The notes beneath the pieces were generated by a model, which did no database searches, was not told the DNA's origin, and saw only the letters and a list, made by a program, of their open reading frames with translations. Shown here in pieces: positions 1-7,984 of a stretch of DNA of 64,000 nt. The stretch is from NCBI GenBank assembly GCA_900110005.1, contig FOCC01000005.1, positions 62,001-126,000 of the forward strand, read 5' to 3'. How positions within the stretch are numbered: the stretch's first letter is position 1; each line of letters starts with the position of its first letter. This DNA is from Ligilactobacillus sp. WC1T17 (GTDB taxonomy: Bacteria > Bacillota > Bacilli > Lactobacillales > Lactobacillaceae). Made by a program: the position numbers and the translations under genes.

Positions 1-558
1 TGCAAAAAATAAATTTGTCAGCATAAAGTCTTGCAAAATATCCTGATCTCTAACGCCTAACAGTTTCAGCAGCAAAATAGCGCCTATTCCGGTCCGATCT
101 TTACCGGCAACACAATGAAAAACCACACTTTGCTTATCATGATCATTTTCCAGCAAAGTCCAAAAAAGCTTTCGATAAGCTCGGTTGGCATGCGGATCAA
201 CCAACATTTTTAAATAAGATTCACACGCAAAATCCAAGCCGTCTTTGACAATTTTAAGGTAATTGACAACCCCTAAAGCTTTAATAAGTGGACATTCCAT
301 CGGATAGACTGAATCAGATAGATACTGCGCTTGTTTAGGTACCCGGTCTTTGGCATATTCCTGTTCGCTGTCTGACCGCAAATCAACTACATACCTGACT
401 CCATAATCCTCTAAAAAAACAAGGTCTGATTCAGTCAAATAAGCCATACTACCGCAGCGCAATATTTTTTTGGCCTTAGTTCTTTGATGCTTAGCAGTCT
501 CATAACCGCCTAATTCTCGAAAATTGACCCCTTTTTCCAACTCTAAAAAGCGTTTCAT
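1..558 (-). CDS. Tyrosine-protein phosphatase, C-terminus cut by window edge
   Basis: The reading frame is open from an ATG at 558 to base 1, giving 186 codons of a protein that continues outside the window. It carries the phosphatase P-loop HCVAGKDRTG at about residue 148, with the upstream segment VVDLRSDSEQ that in this family supplies the general acid region. This is the LipA/MptpB-like tyrosine (or phosphoinositide) phosphatase family, in which Cys forms the phospho-enzyme and Arg binds phosphate. The N-terminus (FRELGGYETA) matches the family start, so the ATG is well placed. A full-length paralogue lies at 30217-30981. The natural substrate is unknown. A terminator of the neighbouring membrane protein gene lies just upstream. 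Confidence 0.85.
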   Translation of the reverse strand, partial: MKRFLELEKGVNFRELGGYETAKHQRTKAKKILRCGSMAYLTESDLVFLEDYGVRYVVDLRSDSEQEYAKDRVPKQAQYLSDSVYPMECPLIKALGVVNYLKIVKDGLDFACESYLKMLVDPHANRAYRKLFWTLLENDHDKQSVVFHCVAGKDRTGIGAILLLKLLGVRDQDILQDFMLTNLFFA

Positions 559-572
559 CAAATCATCCTTTC

Positions 573-603
573 AAAAAAAGCAAGGCTTGCCTGCCTTGCT
601 TTG
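573..603 (-). terminator. Rho-independent terminator of the CNNM-type gene
   Basis: The stem AAAGCAAGGC/GCCTTGCTTT with a short loop is followed, in minus orientation, by a run of T (plus-strand A run at 573-579). It sits directly after the stop codon of the gene ending at 606. Confidence 0.8.
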
Positions 604-605
604 GT

Positions 606-1952
606 TTAGTCTTCACTTGTTTTGGCTACTTCAACGATTTTATGGCGGGAGACTTCCAGCCACTCGATGTAGTTGCGGTTAAATTCGGTAATCTTGATAT
701 CAAAATCACCAATAGTGATGATTGTCCCTAATTTAACCTTATAATTTTCCAGCAAATAACCGGCAATTGTAACACTTTCGGATTCTTGGAAATCTTTGTC
801 TCTAAACTTGAAATAGCGTTCAAAGTCATATAAGGTCGTCTTGCCGGAAACACGGTAAGTTCCATCATGATTATCAATAATATCTTCTAAAGAAACATCA
901 TCAGCTTCATCTTTAACGGTACCAAATAATTCTTCATAAATATCACGGTCGGTGACAATCCCACTGGTACCACCATATTCATCTAAAACTACCACAATTG
1001 GTGTTTGCTTTTGCACCATATTTTGCAAAAGATTTTGAATTGGCGTTACTTCAGGGACGGTAATAATCGTCCGCATTACTTTGCTTACCCGAACACTATC
1101 ATCAACTTGTGCTTGGCGAATCATATCATAGATGTAGACGTAACCCAAGATTTTATCCTTATCATTATTAGCAACCACCGGAAAGCGGGTGAATTTCTTT
1201 TGCAAGTATTTATTGATGACACCCCGAACCGTATCAGTGACATCAACAACTTCCAGACTAGTCCGGTCAATCATAATATCTTTGGCAACCTTATCATTGA
1301 AGTCAAAGGCTCTTTGCATGTATAAAAAGTCGTCTTTATCAATGGCTCCGCCGTGCACCGCATTTTTAGAAATATTCAAAATTTCATTTTGCGACATCAC
1401 GTCTTCTTCTTCGCCCGCCGGCTTTAAGCCAATTAAACGGACAATACCTGAAGCTGACACATTTAACAGCCAGACAAAAGGATAAAAGGCCACGTGGAAA
1501 TAATGCAACGGTGTAACGATAAACATCATGACCTTCATAGGCATATCAATACTGATATTTTTAGGGACAATTTCGGTAATCACGACCTCTAAGTAAGTCA
1601 AAATAGTAACCCCTAAAACCGCTGAAATAGCGACTACCGTGGCATGATTAATCGGCATAAAACCTAATAAATCACGTAAAATTTTCGACAGAGTATCGGC
1701 CCCAATCCAGCCTAAAATAATCCCCGTCGTTGAAACCCCTACCTGCGTAGTCGACAAATATTCATTGATATTTGTCACCATTTGCAAAGCCAGCTGCAAT
1801 TTGCGCTTATTGCCCGTACCAGCTTCTAAAGCACTTTCAATGGCACTCTTTCTGATAGTGACAATCGCAAATTCAGAAGCCACGAAAAAGGCTGCAAAAT
1901 AAAAAACAACGATGATGATGATCAGATTAGTTAACGCCTGACCACTGGACAT
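606..1952 (-). CDS. CNNM/CorC-type membrane protein with CBS pair (hemolysin C family)
   Basis: The protein has an N-terminal DUF21 (CNNM) transmembrane domain (about residues 1-190), a CBS-domain pair (about 200-330, e.g. DIMIDRTSLEVVD and VVLDEYGGTSGIV) and a C-terminal CorC_HlyC domain. Members of this family are linked to magnesium efflux or homeostasis; the older hemolysin label is historical. It is an integral membrane protein with the CBS and CorC domains in the cytoplasm. Two in-frame ATGs exist (1967 and 1952); the one at 1952 is preceded by GGGGA at proper spacing and is preferred. It is monocistronic with its own terminator. Ion specificity is inferred from the family only. Confidence 0.85.
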   Translation of the reverse strand: MSSGQALTNLIIIIVVFYFAAFFVASEFAIVTIRKSAIESALEAGTGNKRKLQLALQMVTNINEYLSTTQVGVSTTGIILGWIGADTLSKILRDLLGFMPINHATVVAISAVLGVTILTYLEVVITEIVPKNISIDMPMKVMMFIVTPLHYFHVAFYPFVWLLNVSASGIVRLIGLKPAGEEEDVMSQNEILNISKNAVHGGAIDKDDFLYMQRAFDFNDKVAKDIMIDRTSLEVVDVTDTVRGVINKYLQKKFTRFPVVANNDKDKILGYVYIYDMIRQAQVDDSVRVSKVMRTIITVPEVTPIQNLLQNMVQKQTPIVVVLDEYGGTSGIVTDRDIYEELFGTVKDEADDVSLEDIIDNHDGTYRVSGKTTLYDFERYFKFRDKDFQESESVTIAGYLLENYKVKLGTIITIGDFDIKITEFNRNYIEWLEVSRHKIVEVAKTSED

Positions 1953-2013
1953 ACATACATTCCCCATTTCTAAAAGTTATTACACCCGTATTTTACCATA
2001 ATTATGGCAAAAA

Positions 2014-2246
2014 TTAACCTAAAAAGAGTTCTGCATAAAGCGGCAGGATGCATTTTTTTGAGAAGTTACCTGTAAAACGGCCTGTCTTATGTTGCATGTA
2101 CATCTTTCTGTCTTGGAATACGTTTGTAAGGATGTAAACTATAAGGTCGGAAGGCGGAGTTTTCTTTTCTTAACGGAATCCACATTTTTCCATCAACTCA
2201 ACAATCGTCAACCACCCTAGGATAAAATCTAGAACTTGAGAAGGCA
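2014..2246 (-). pseudogene. Remnant of an IS4-type transposase N-terminus
   Basis: Reading the minus strand gives a coherent frame with one internal stop. It includes LTIVELMEKCGFR, then DLIVYILTNVFQDRKMYM and TGRFTGNFSKK. This resembles the N-terminal part of IS4-superfamily transposases, which typically show a ...FTGRSMYM...FSKNTVYRFLN pattern. The frame loses that similarity after FSKK and stops at 2014. No start codon, no catalytic DDE region and no terminal inverted repeats were found, so this is a dead fragment. The family call rests on pattern recognition only. Confidence 0.45.
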
Positions 2247-2717
2247 AATCTCACAACTTTTCAGGAAGCACACGATACCGTTGAAGTGGCCGGAGTATCC
2301 CCGCAGATGCTGGCTGCCAAGATTTCTACCGACGACCCCAGCGTCTTAAACATCGGTGTGGCTTACAGACTGTATCCGGAATACTACATGTTTGTCCTTA
2401 ATGGAAATATACAGACGATTACGGAAACTATCGGCGCTTACAAAGACTTGAACTTATTTACCCTGCAAATGTCCGCACCAGATGATGGTCCTAAAAAATC
2501 TCCTTTAACAGCTCAAGGTACAATTCATCTTTGATGACGGTTTCAGACTGCCAATGTATGCCATGCACCAACTCTACAAGACGGAAACCGGTGGAAAATA
2601 GCATTGATCCTTTACTTCCCATCCGCTACACCTGACAAAGCAGTCATCGGACATAAGGAACACTTCGCCATCGAATTTGGCAACAACATTAATGCAGCCT
2701 TTTCTAAATTGAACTAA
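2226..2717 (+). pseudogene. Decayed gene of unknown family, two frameshifts
   Basis: Three consecutive plus-strand reading frames join into one protein-like sequence. The first (2226 to about 2510) reads KANLTTFQEAHDTVEVAG and continues through a hydrophobic, Tyr-rich segment. The second (about 2510-2610) includes QFIFDDGFRLPMYAMHQLY. The third (about 2612-2717) includes ALILYFPSATPDKAVIGH and ends ...NNINAAFSKLN at TAA. There is no plausible start with a ribosome-binding site. A terminator follows at once, which supports this having been the 3' end of a real gene. I do not recognise the family. Confidence 0.5.
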
Positions 2718-2721
2718 ACGC

Positions 2722-2770
2722 AAAAAAGATGTACAATCGGCTAGAAAACAGCCCTTGTACATCTTTTTTT
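2722..2770 (+). terminator. Terminator after the decayed plus-strand gene
   Basis: AAAAGATGTACAA and TTGTACATCTTTT form a long stem followed by a T run. It lies 5 bases past the stop codon at 2717 and is still intact although the gene is broken. Confidence 0.75.
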
Positions 2771-2782
2771 CAGGAGGAAATT

Positions 2783-2845
2783 ATGACTGACCTCTGCAAA
2801 AGTAAAACCGCAATTAAAAATGCCTCGGAAGACTTGCTTAATTAA
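2783..2845 (+). pseudogene. 20-codon ORF, possible TetR N-terminal remnant
   Basis: An excellent ribosome-binding site (AGGAGG, seven bases before the ATG) starts a 20-residue ORF, MTDLCKSKTAIKNASEDLLN. The opening resembles the first residues of TetR-family regulators (typically ...KTKxAIKNAFxxLL...), but the stop at 2843-2845 removes everything else. It is most simply read as a leftover start of a TetR gene. A genuine small peptide cannot be excluded. Confidence 0.35.
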
Positions 2846-3118
2846 AAGACTACCTTAATAGTAACGTCTTCTTCAATTTCATAAAACGACTTATTTCCAA
2901 AGCATTTTATCTTAAAAACCTTATCCAATTCAGTATTATTCCTTACATTCACCTTAGCTAAGAGGAACGGTTTTTCTGAACATATCCATATTTCAATTAA
3001 ACTTCCCTTGTCTGAAAATTCCAATTATATCGAATACGTCTCATCATTATAAAAAAACTCTACCTCATGTCCTTGTAATAAAGCTTTTTTTCAGTTCTTC
3101 AATACTCTCTATCATCAT
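2842..3118 (-). pseudogene. Small protein gene downstream of XRE remnant, frameshifted
   Basis: From ATG codons at 3118/3115 the frame reads MMIESIEELKK, then breaks in an A/T-rich run (plus strand about 3083-3091). One base out of phase it continues GHEVEFFYNDETYSI, then an in-frame TAA, then LEFSDKGSLIEIWICSE and on to the stop at 2842. Together these make an approximately 90-residue protein resembling small proteins of lactic acid bacteria with an EELK...G.EVEF.Y...YSI pattern, function unknown. The start codon overlaps the end of the XRE-like remnant, so the two were probably one operon. One frameshift and one stop mean it is inactive unless recoded. Confidence 0.5.
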
Positions 3119-3250
3119 TTGTCAAATCGTCAACTGTGACTCTAAGCGCATTAGCTATCCTCACTAAATTACTACCTCTAGAAATTCTATTACCATTAAC
3201 ATAATGCAAAATAGCTGATTTGCAGCTGATTTTGTAGTCAATTGATAATA
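3099..3250 (-). pseudogene. C-terminal remnant of an XRE-family helix-turn-helix regulator
   Basis: The minus strand reads SCKSAILHYVNGNRISRG and then NLVRIANALRVTVDDLTN before a stop at 3099. This is the recognition helix and following helices of an XRE/Cro-type DNA-binding domain. The N-terminal helices are missing: upstream the sequence changes into a stretch containing GACTGGGACAAAA, a sequence often seen beside IS-derived debris in Firmicutes (from memory, not checked). Probably deleted by an insertion event. Confidence 0.5.
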
Positions 3251-3281
3251 AGAAGACTGGGACAAAATAGCCTCTATGACA

Positions 3282-3329
3282 AAAAAACTATCAAACTTTT
3301 CATTCTTAATGATCAGTTTGATAGTTTTT
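3282..3329. terminator. Strong symmetrical hairpin with T/A runs
   Basis: AAAAACTATCAAACT and AGTTTGATAGTTTTT form a perfect 15-base stem with a 17-base loop and T/A runs on both sides, so it could terminate either strand. No intact gene abuts it. It may belong to the mobile-element debris to its left. From here to 3445 I see nothing else. Confidence 0.5.
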
Positions 3330-3445
3330 ATTTTTGTTGAATTTAAAGCCCCACACAAAGGCTTTCTAAAGTTGGGATGCTGAAACCAAAATGAGTTTCA
3401 AATCATAAAATTTTACATTATGTCATGTCCTAGCCTTTTAATTAA

Positions 3446-4261
3446 TTACTTGCTAACTGGCAAAACAGCGCCTCTGTACTTCTTGGTAATCCATTTTTGT
3501 GTAGACTTAGACTTCAAAGCTTTAACCAATTTCTTGATGGCCTTGTTCTTCTTGTCTTTCTTTTGAACGGCAATTACGTTAGCATATGGTGAAGATTGCT
3601 TTTCCAAGGCAATCGCATCTTTTTTAGGATTGAGCTTAGCTTGAACAGCATAGTTAGCATTGATAACAGTAGCATCAGCTTCATTTGCTTCATAAAGTTT
3701 TGGCATCAATTTTGCTTCAAAAGTATGCTTGAATTTGATATTTTTCTTGTTGGTCTTGATATCATCAAAAGTAGCTGTTTCAATTTTGGTGCCTTTTTTC
3801 AAAGTAATCAAGCCGGCATCTTTAAAAATTTTAAGTACCCGGCCATAATCAGAAACATTGCTAGAAACATAAACCGTTGCATTCTTTGGCAATTTCTTTA
3901 AGCTCTTATATTTCTTAGAGTAAACCCCGATTGGTTCAAGGTGAATTGAGCCAGCGGAAACCAAAGTCCCATGATTTTTCTTATTCCAGTTCTTTAAAAA
4001 AGGGGTGTGTTGGAAATAATTAGCATCAAGTTCTCCGTTAGCCAAGGCCTTGTTGGGCATTACATAATCGTTGAAAACTTTAACTTTTAACGTAATCCCC
4101 TGCTTCTTGAGCTTAGGTACCACGTGCCGCAAAATTTCAGCGTGCGGTGTAGCAGAAGCCCCCACCGTCAACGTTGTATCAGCTTGAACCTTTGTATTAA
4201 CGCCGGCAAATAATGCTAAAGCTGCTACTGCAGCAGTTAAAATACCTGTAATTTTTTTCAT
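3446..4261 (-). CDS. metQ: Methionine ABC transporter substrate-binding protein (NlpA family)
   Basis: This NlpA/MetQ-family binding protein (271 residues) has TLTVGASATPHAEILRHV after the signal peptide and ANYFQHTPFL in the mature part, both typical. It binds methionine outside the membrane for MetN/MetI. The start is ATG 4261 with GAGGTGA five bases upstream; the GTG at 4270 lies inside the ribosome-binding site. Unusually there is no lipobox cysteine: the hydrophobic segment is followed by GVNTKVQADTT, which looks like a signal peptidase I site (VQA-D). It is the last gene of metNIQ, behind a Met T-box, so expression should rise on methionine starvation. Confidence 0.9.
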   Translation of the reverse strand: MKKITGILTAAVAALALFAGVNTKVQADTTLTVGASATPHAEILRHVVPKLKKQGITLKVKVFNDYVMPNKALANGELDANYFQHTPFLKNWNKKNHGTLVSAGSIHLEPIGVYSKKYKSLKKLPKNATVYVSSNVSDYGRVLKIFKDAGLITLKKGTKIETATFDDIKTNKKNIKFKHTFEAKLMPKLYEANEADATVINANYAVQAKLNPKKDAIALEKQSSPYANVIAVQKKDKKNKAIKKLVKALKSKSTQKWITKKYRGAVLPVSK

Positions 4262-4290
4262 GTAAATCACCTCAATAAATTTGTCCTTTT

Positions 4291-4977
4291 TTAACGTTTA
4301 TCAATTTTTTTAACGGCAAAATCGCCTAAAGCTTGGAAAGCAAATACAATAATTACAATAACAACGGTAGCGGCTAAGGTAATGGTATTATTATACGATT
4401 GGAATCCATCCGTATAAGCCAATTGACCTAAGCCACCAGCACCAATGGCCCCTGCCATGGCGGTATAGCCAATCAAAGAAATCGCGGTCACCGTCAATCC
4501 TGACACCAAAGCGGGCATGCTTTCCGGCAGGAGAACTTTAAAGATTACCTGCCATTTGGTTGCCCCCATCGCTTCAGCGGCTTCCAAGACCCCGCTATCA
4601 ACTTCATGAAAAGCTAACTCAACCAGTCTGGCATAAAAGGGAGCGGCGGAAAAGACCAAAGACGGAATGGCTGCCTTAGCACCTGTGATTGCCCCTACTA
4701 AAACTTGGGTTAGCGGTAGTAAAAGCACTATCAAAATAATGAAAGGAATGGAACGAAAAATATTCACAAACAAAGCCACTATAAGGTTCAAGCCCTTGAC
4801 GGCTTTACTCTTGGAACCCGATGTTTCATACAACAAAAGACCTAAGAGAATGCCTAAGATAGCTACAATCACCACCGAAGCAACTGTCATCCAAACAGTT
4901 TCCCAGGCTGCTGACCAAACATTAGGCCAATTAACATCTTGAAAGCGGAAATATGAAGTTAAATTCGAACTACTCAT
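4291..4977 (-). CDS. metI: Methionine ABC transporter permease
   Basis: The 228-residue integral membrane protein has about five to six hydrophobic segments and the conserved coupling-helix region EAAEAMGATKWQVIFKVLLP that contacts the ATPase MetN. Length and sequence fit MetI. Its ATG overlaps the metN stop by eight bases (ATGAGTAG), so translation is probably coupled, and metQ follows after 29 bases. Confidence 0.93.
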   Translation of the reverse strand: MSSSNLTSYFRFQDVNWPNVWSAAWETVWMTVASVVIVAILGILLGLLLYETSGSKSKAVKGLNLIVALFVNIFRSIPFIILIVLLLPLTQVLVGAITGAKAAIPSLVFSAAPFYARLVELAFHEVDSGVLEAAEAMGATKWQVIFKVLLPESMPALVSGLTVTAISLIGYTAMAGAIGAGGLGQLAYTDGFQSYNNTITLAATVVIVIIVFAFQALGDFAVKKIDKR

Positions 4978-6013
4978 CTGTAATCACCTTCGTTTCTACC
5001 CTTAATTCATTGAACAGCTTAACGGCTGCCTCAATATCCTCTTTAGTGCCTAAAAGCTGGATAAACAAGGTGCCAATCGTGGCATTTTTATCTGCCAACT
5101 GGTGGATTGACCCTTCCAAAATGCTCAATTCCAAACCGGGGAAGCTTTTGATAACCTGTTCGACCACGGGATTTTCCACTTGATTACCATGAAAGCGCAG
5201 TTGGATCAGCTGACCATTAGGATATCTTTGCAACAGGTCTTTAGCAACACTCTTAATATCCGGTGTTTGGTTGGTATCAACCTCGGCATTGACAAACCGC
5301 TTCGTCAATGCTTGCTTCGGATTGGTGAAGACATCTGATACAAGGCCTTCTTCAATGATTTTGCCATTTTCCATGACCGCAACTTTATTCGCTAACCGGC
5401 GAATAACGTGCATTTCATGGGTAATAATGACAATCGTCAAATTAAGCTTTTGGTTGATATCATCTAATAAATCCAAAACCTCATCAGTCGTTTGCGGATC
5501 CAAAGCACTAGTGGCTTCATCTGAAATTAAAATATCGGGATTATTCGCCAAAGCTCTGGCAATGCCAACCCGCTGCTTTTGTCCGCCTGAAAGTTGGGAC
5601 GGGTAAGCATGGGTCCGGTCGCCTAAACCAACCAATTCAGCTAACTGCTGGGCCTTTTTGATTCTTTCAGTCTTATCCATGCCAATTAATTCCAGCGGAA
5701 ATTCAATATTTTCCAGTACTGTCCGTGACCATAGAAGGTTAAAGTGCTGAAAAATCATTCCAATTTTTTTGCGTTGTTCCCGCAAATCTTTACCTTTTAA
5801 CTTGCTGATTTCAATATCATTGATAAAGACTGAACCTTCCGTTGGTGTTTCCAAGCCGTTTAGCATTCGAACTAAAGTACTTTTACCTGCTCCGGAAAAA
5901 CCAACAATTCCAAAGACATCACCATCAGCAATCTTTAAATTAACACCCTGCACAGCTTTGACAGGACCATCAGCTGTTTGGAAAGTCTTTGAAATATCCT
6001 TAAATTCAATCAT
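4970..6013 (-). CDS. metN: Methionine ABC transporter ATP-binding protein
   Basis: The ATPase of the methionine importer has Walker A GFSGAGKST, signature LSGGQKQR, Walker B DILISDEAT, and a C-terminal NIL domain (about residues 265-345) that in MetN binds methionine and inhibits transport when the cell has enough. The start is ATG 6013 preceded by AAAGGATG; an in-frame GTG at 6052 lies within the leader terminator and is not used. It is the first gene of metNIQ and is controlled by the T-box leader immediately upstream. Confidence 0.94.
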   Translation of the reverse strand: MIEFKDISKTFQTADGPVKAVQGVNLKIADGDVFGIVGFSGAGKSTLVRMLNGLETPTEGSVFINDIEISKLKGKDLREQRKKIGMIFQHFNLLWSRTVLENIEFPLELIGMDKTERIKKAQQLAELVGLGDRTHAYPSQLSGGQKQRVGIARALANNPDILISDEATSALDPQTTDEVLDLLDDINQKLNLTIVIITHEMHVIRRLANKVAVMENGKIIEEGLVSDVFTNPKQALTKRFVNAEVDTNQTPDIKSVAKDLLQRYPNGQLIQLRFHGNQVENPVVEQVIKSFPGLELSILEGSIHQLADKNATIGTLFIQLLGTKEDIEAAVKLFNELRVETKVITDE

Positions 6014-6033
6014 GTTCTCACATCCTTTAATAA

Positions 6034-6294
6034 AAAAAGCTTCCGTCCTCACAAAGGACGAAAGCTCGCGGTACCACCTTATTTTGCCTAAACCTCACAA
6101 TTTAGACCTCAAACTAATAACAAGTATTAGTCATAAATGTTAACGCATTTCAGCGGACCGCAAGCTTTATTTTGCGATCAGACTCCAAGGCCATCTTCAG
6201 GTGCGTTTCTGTCTCCCTTTTCCAGCATCCGGGTTCTCTGGTAACATACTAAGCAGCCATCTCTTCTCTTCAACGTCTTTTATCTTGTTAATGA
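6034..6294 (-). promoter_or_regulatory. T-box leader with methionine specifier
   Basis: On the minus strand a complete T-box leader precedes metN. It contains the near-invariant TGGTACCGCG T-box sequence (plus strand 6067-6076) and a Stem I with the AGTA and GAA motifs. The specifier loop reads GAAGATGGCC, placing a Met codon ATG at 6194-6192. The terminator GCTTTCGTCC/GGACGGAAGC with a T run lies at 6064-6034. Uncharged tRNA(Met) should stabilise the antiterminator and switch the operon on. Confidence 0.93.
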
Positions 6295-6298
6295 CTTG

Positions 6299-6327
6299 AT
6301 ATTAACGTCATTTGTTAATTTTGTCAA
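6299..6327 (-). promoter_or_regulatory. Promoter of the metNIQ operon
   Basis: TTGACA (6327-6322) and TAATAT (6304-6299) are separated by exactly 17 bases, immediately upstream of the T-box leader. Confidence 0.8.
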
Positions 6328-6369
6328 CACTTTTTAATTTTAATCCACAAATTCTCACCGTTTATTCAC

Positions 6370-6402
6370 AAAAAAGCAGAGAACCTTGCGATTCTCTGCT
6401 TT
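6370..6402 (-). terminator. Terminator after the PF06541-like gene
   Basis: AGCAGAGAA/TTCTCTGCT stem with T run in minus orientation, just after the stop at 6410. Confidence 0.85.
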
Positions 6403-6409
6403 ACACAGG

Positions 6410-7210
6410 CTATTTTTTAAGCAATCTTTCTTTAATTTCTTCGAAATCAGGTGCTTCAATAAAGCGTAGTTTAGGGAAACTCTTCAGCATACGCCGTTCA
6501 TTCCACGTAAATTTCTTTTCGGATTCATTTAATTTACGCAAAATGGTTTCATGCCAGCTATCAAGGTACAATTCTAATTGCTTCAACTGGCTTTCCGGAC
6601 CTAACTTAAGGTATGGCCGCTTAGACCAAGCCGTTTCAAATTCTTGCTTCAGCCGTGCTCTTTCGTCCGTAATCCGGCTTTCTAAAAGCAGGGCATGGGC
6701 CCGGAACTTTTGCATATTGAGGACCGTAAACGTCGTATCAGTGGCAAGAATAAGCACCACCAGTGTGGCCGCTCCGTGACCAAATCTTTGCTCCAAAGCT
6801 TTAACAAAAAGCAGCACATACACCTGCACAAACCGGGTTATCACTACGACAGCAAAACCCCAAAAAAGTGAAATTTCAGGGGCAATCCGTCCTTTGATGT
6901 TACCCTTTAACATTGAATAATCCCATAATTTCAGGTGGAAAATATTCTCCAAAAAAACGGCCGCCAAATATTCAAACACCGTCGAAACCACCATACCGCC
7001 TAAAAAGAGGAGCACGAGATTATCCGTTACCTTAGCCGTGCACACGACCACCGTGGTCACGGCAAAACCATATACAGGACAGTAGGGGCCAAATAAGAAC
7101 CCCCGATATACAAAATGTTTGGCTTTAAGCGAGCAATAAATCGTTTCCCAGGCCCAGCCAATCACCGCATAGCAAAAAAACATCAAGATAATATCATCTA
7201 GCGAATACAT
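6410..7210 (-). CDS. Putative membrane protein, ABC_trans_CmpB family (PF06541-like)
   Basis: The N-terminal 160 residues hold about five transmembrane segments with the conserved N-terminal GWAWETIYCSLK and RGFLFGPYCPVYG motifs of the CmpB-like 'putative ABC permease' family (COG4905). The C-terminal 100 residues are charged and probably cytoplasmic. No ATPase partner lies nearby, so the permease name should be treated with caution; the real function is unknown. It starts seven bases after the stop of the gene at 7217, suggesting an operon with it. Confidence 0.75.
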   Translation of the reverse strand: MYSLDDIILMFFCYAVIGWAWETIYCSLKAKHFVYRGFLFGPYCPVYGFAVTTVVVCTAKVTDNLVLLFLGGMVVSTVFEYLAAVFLENIFHLKLWDYSMLKGNIKGRIAPEISLFWGFAVVVITRFVQVYVLLFVKALEQRFGHGAATLVVLILATDTTFTVLNMQKFRAHALLLESRITDERARLKQEFETAWSKRPYLKLGPESQLKQLELYLDSWHETILRKLNESEKKFTWNERRMLKSFPKLRFIEAPDFEEIKERLLKK

Positions 7211-7216
7211 CTAAAC

Positions 7217-7690
7217 TCAATCCTTTTCTTCTTGCGTCCGATTAAATTCAATTTGCGTTAAAGCATCTAAAGCTGCGGTCATCACCGCTTCTTTAACCCC
7301 AGGTTGGGTTAAAGAAGCTGCCGGCGCAATCCGCATAATCTTGAAGTTAGAGGCGTTTAACCCCTGACCTTGAGCTATAAAATAGATAATAACCGGCACT
7401 GTTTGTGTGATATCATCAAAAAAATTATCGACCTTTTTGATATTGGCAAAAGGCAGGTTAATAATCCCAGTCTCTAAACTCAAAGTTATCTGCCCTGCAC
7501 CATCACCGATCAAAAGACGCGCTGCTGCCAACTTATTTTTTGATACTGCTGCTTCAACTTTGGTGAGTAGCGGTGCCAAAAAAGCAGAAACATCTTTGAT
7601 GACGTCTGCGCTTGATTTAGCCAAAAGCCGGTCTTGCTGATAATCTTCTTGTTCAATTTTTGCAATAAAGTCTTGGACTTTAATCTGCAT
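7217..7690 (-). CDS. Conserved-looking cytoplasmic protein of unknown function
   Basis: This 157-residue soluble protein has no signal peptide or membrane segment. It is rich in Ala, Lys and Glu, helical at the start, with a middle section (LSLETGIINLPFANIKKVDN) that looks like beta structure. I do not recognise a family. ATG 7690 with AGGA ten bases upstream is preferred over the GTG at 7699. It is followed at once by the membrane protein gene ending at 6410. Confidence 0.65.
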   Translation of the reverse strand: MQIKVQDFIAKIEQEDYQQDRLLAKSSADVIKDVSAFLAPLLTKVEAAVSKNKLAAARLLIGDGAGQITLSLETGIINLPFANIKKVDNFFDDITQTVPVIIYFIAQGQGLNASNFKIMRIAPAASLTQPGVKEAVMTAALDALTQIEFNRTQEEKD

Positions 7691-7710
7691 TTTCTTCACA
7701 TCCTAATATC

Positions 7711-7794
7711 TTACAAGTTAATATCCATGTTAAAGGTCAATTTAAAAAGCGTCAAGCCTTCCGTAATAAATTTACCGATTTGTTCTAAGATCAT
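7711..7794 (-). CDS. Possible 27-residue peptide ORF
   Basis: A minus-strand ORF MILEQIGKFITEGLTLFKLT continues to a stop at 7711, 20 bases before the next gene (7690). The peptide would be amphipathic. There is no good ribosome-binding site at normal spacing (a GGGGGG run lies too far upstream) and the ATG sits in a small palindrome, GATCAT/ATGATC at 7791-7808. It may be a leader peptide or chance. Low confidence. Confidence 0.25.
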   Translation of the reverse strand: MILEQIGKFITEGLTLFKLTFNMDINL

Positions 7795-7949
7795 ATTTTT
7801 ATGATCAAACTTTCCCCCCAAAAAAGCTTAGTTTTGATACCAGCGCTTTTAACGGGTAGTTTACTGGCTTTTTTTCTTCTTTCAGTGTACGCTATTTTCT
7901 TTATTTGAGCAAAGAATCTTTTAAAAACATTTAACCTCATTTTTAATGA

Positions 7950-7979
7950 TATGATGCTATAATGTAGCGTAAATGGAGG
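7950..7979 (+). promoter_or_regulatory. Extended -10 promoter and RBS of the L,D-transpeptidase gene
   Basis: TGCTATAAT (extended -10, hexamer 7958-7963) precedes GGAGG (7975-7979), which is five bases before ATG 7985. The -35 is weak. An earlier ATG at 7973 overlaps the ribosome-binding site and is not the start. Confidence 0.65.
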
Positions 7980-7984
7980 ATTTT

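Noticed and set aside
1005-1485. Plus-strand ORFs over the CNNM-type gene
   Set aside because: They lie antisense to a clear conserved gene, have no RBS and an implausible composition.
6053-6300. Initial idea that the leader was an S-box (SAM) riboswitch
   Set aside because: The T-box consensus, specifier loop and terminator/antiterminator are explicit; no S-box core is present.
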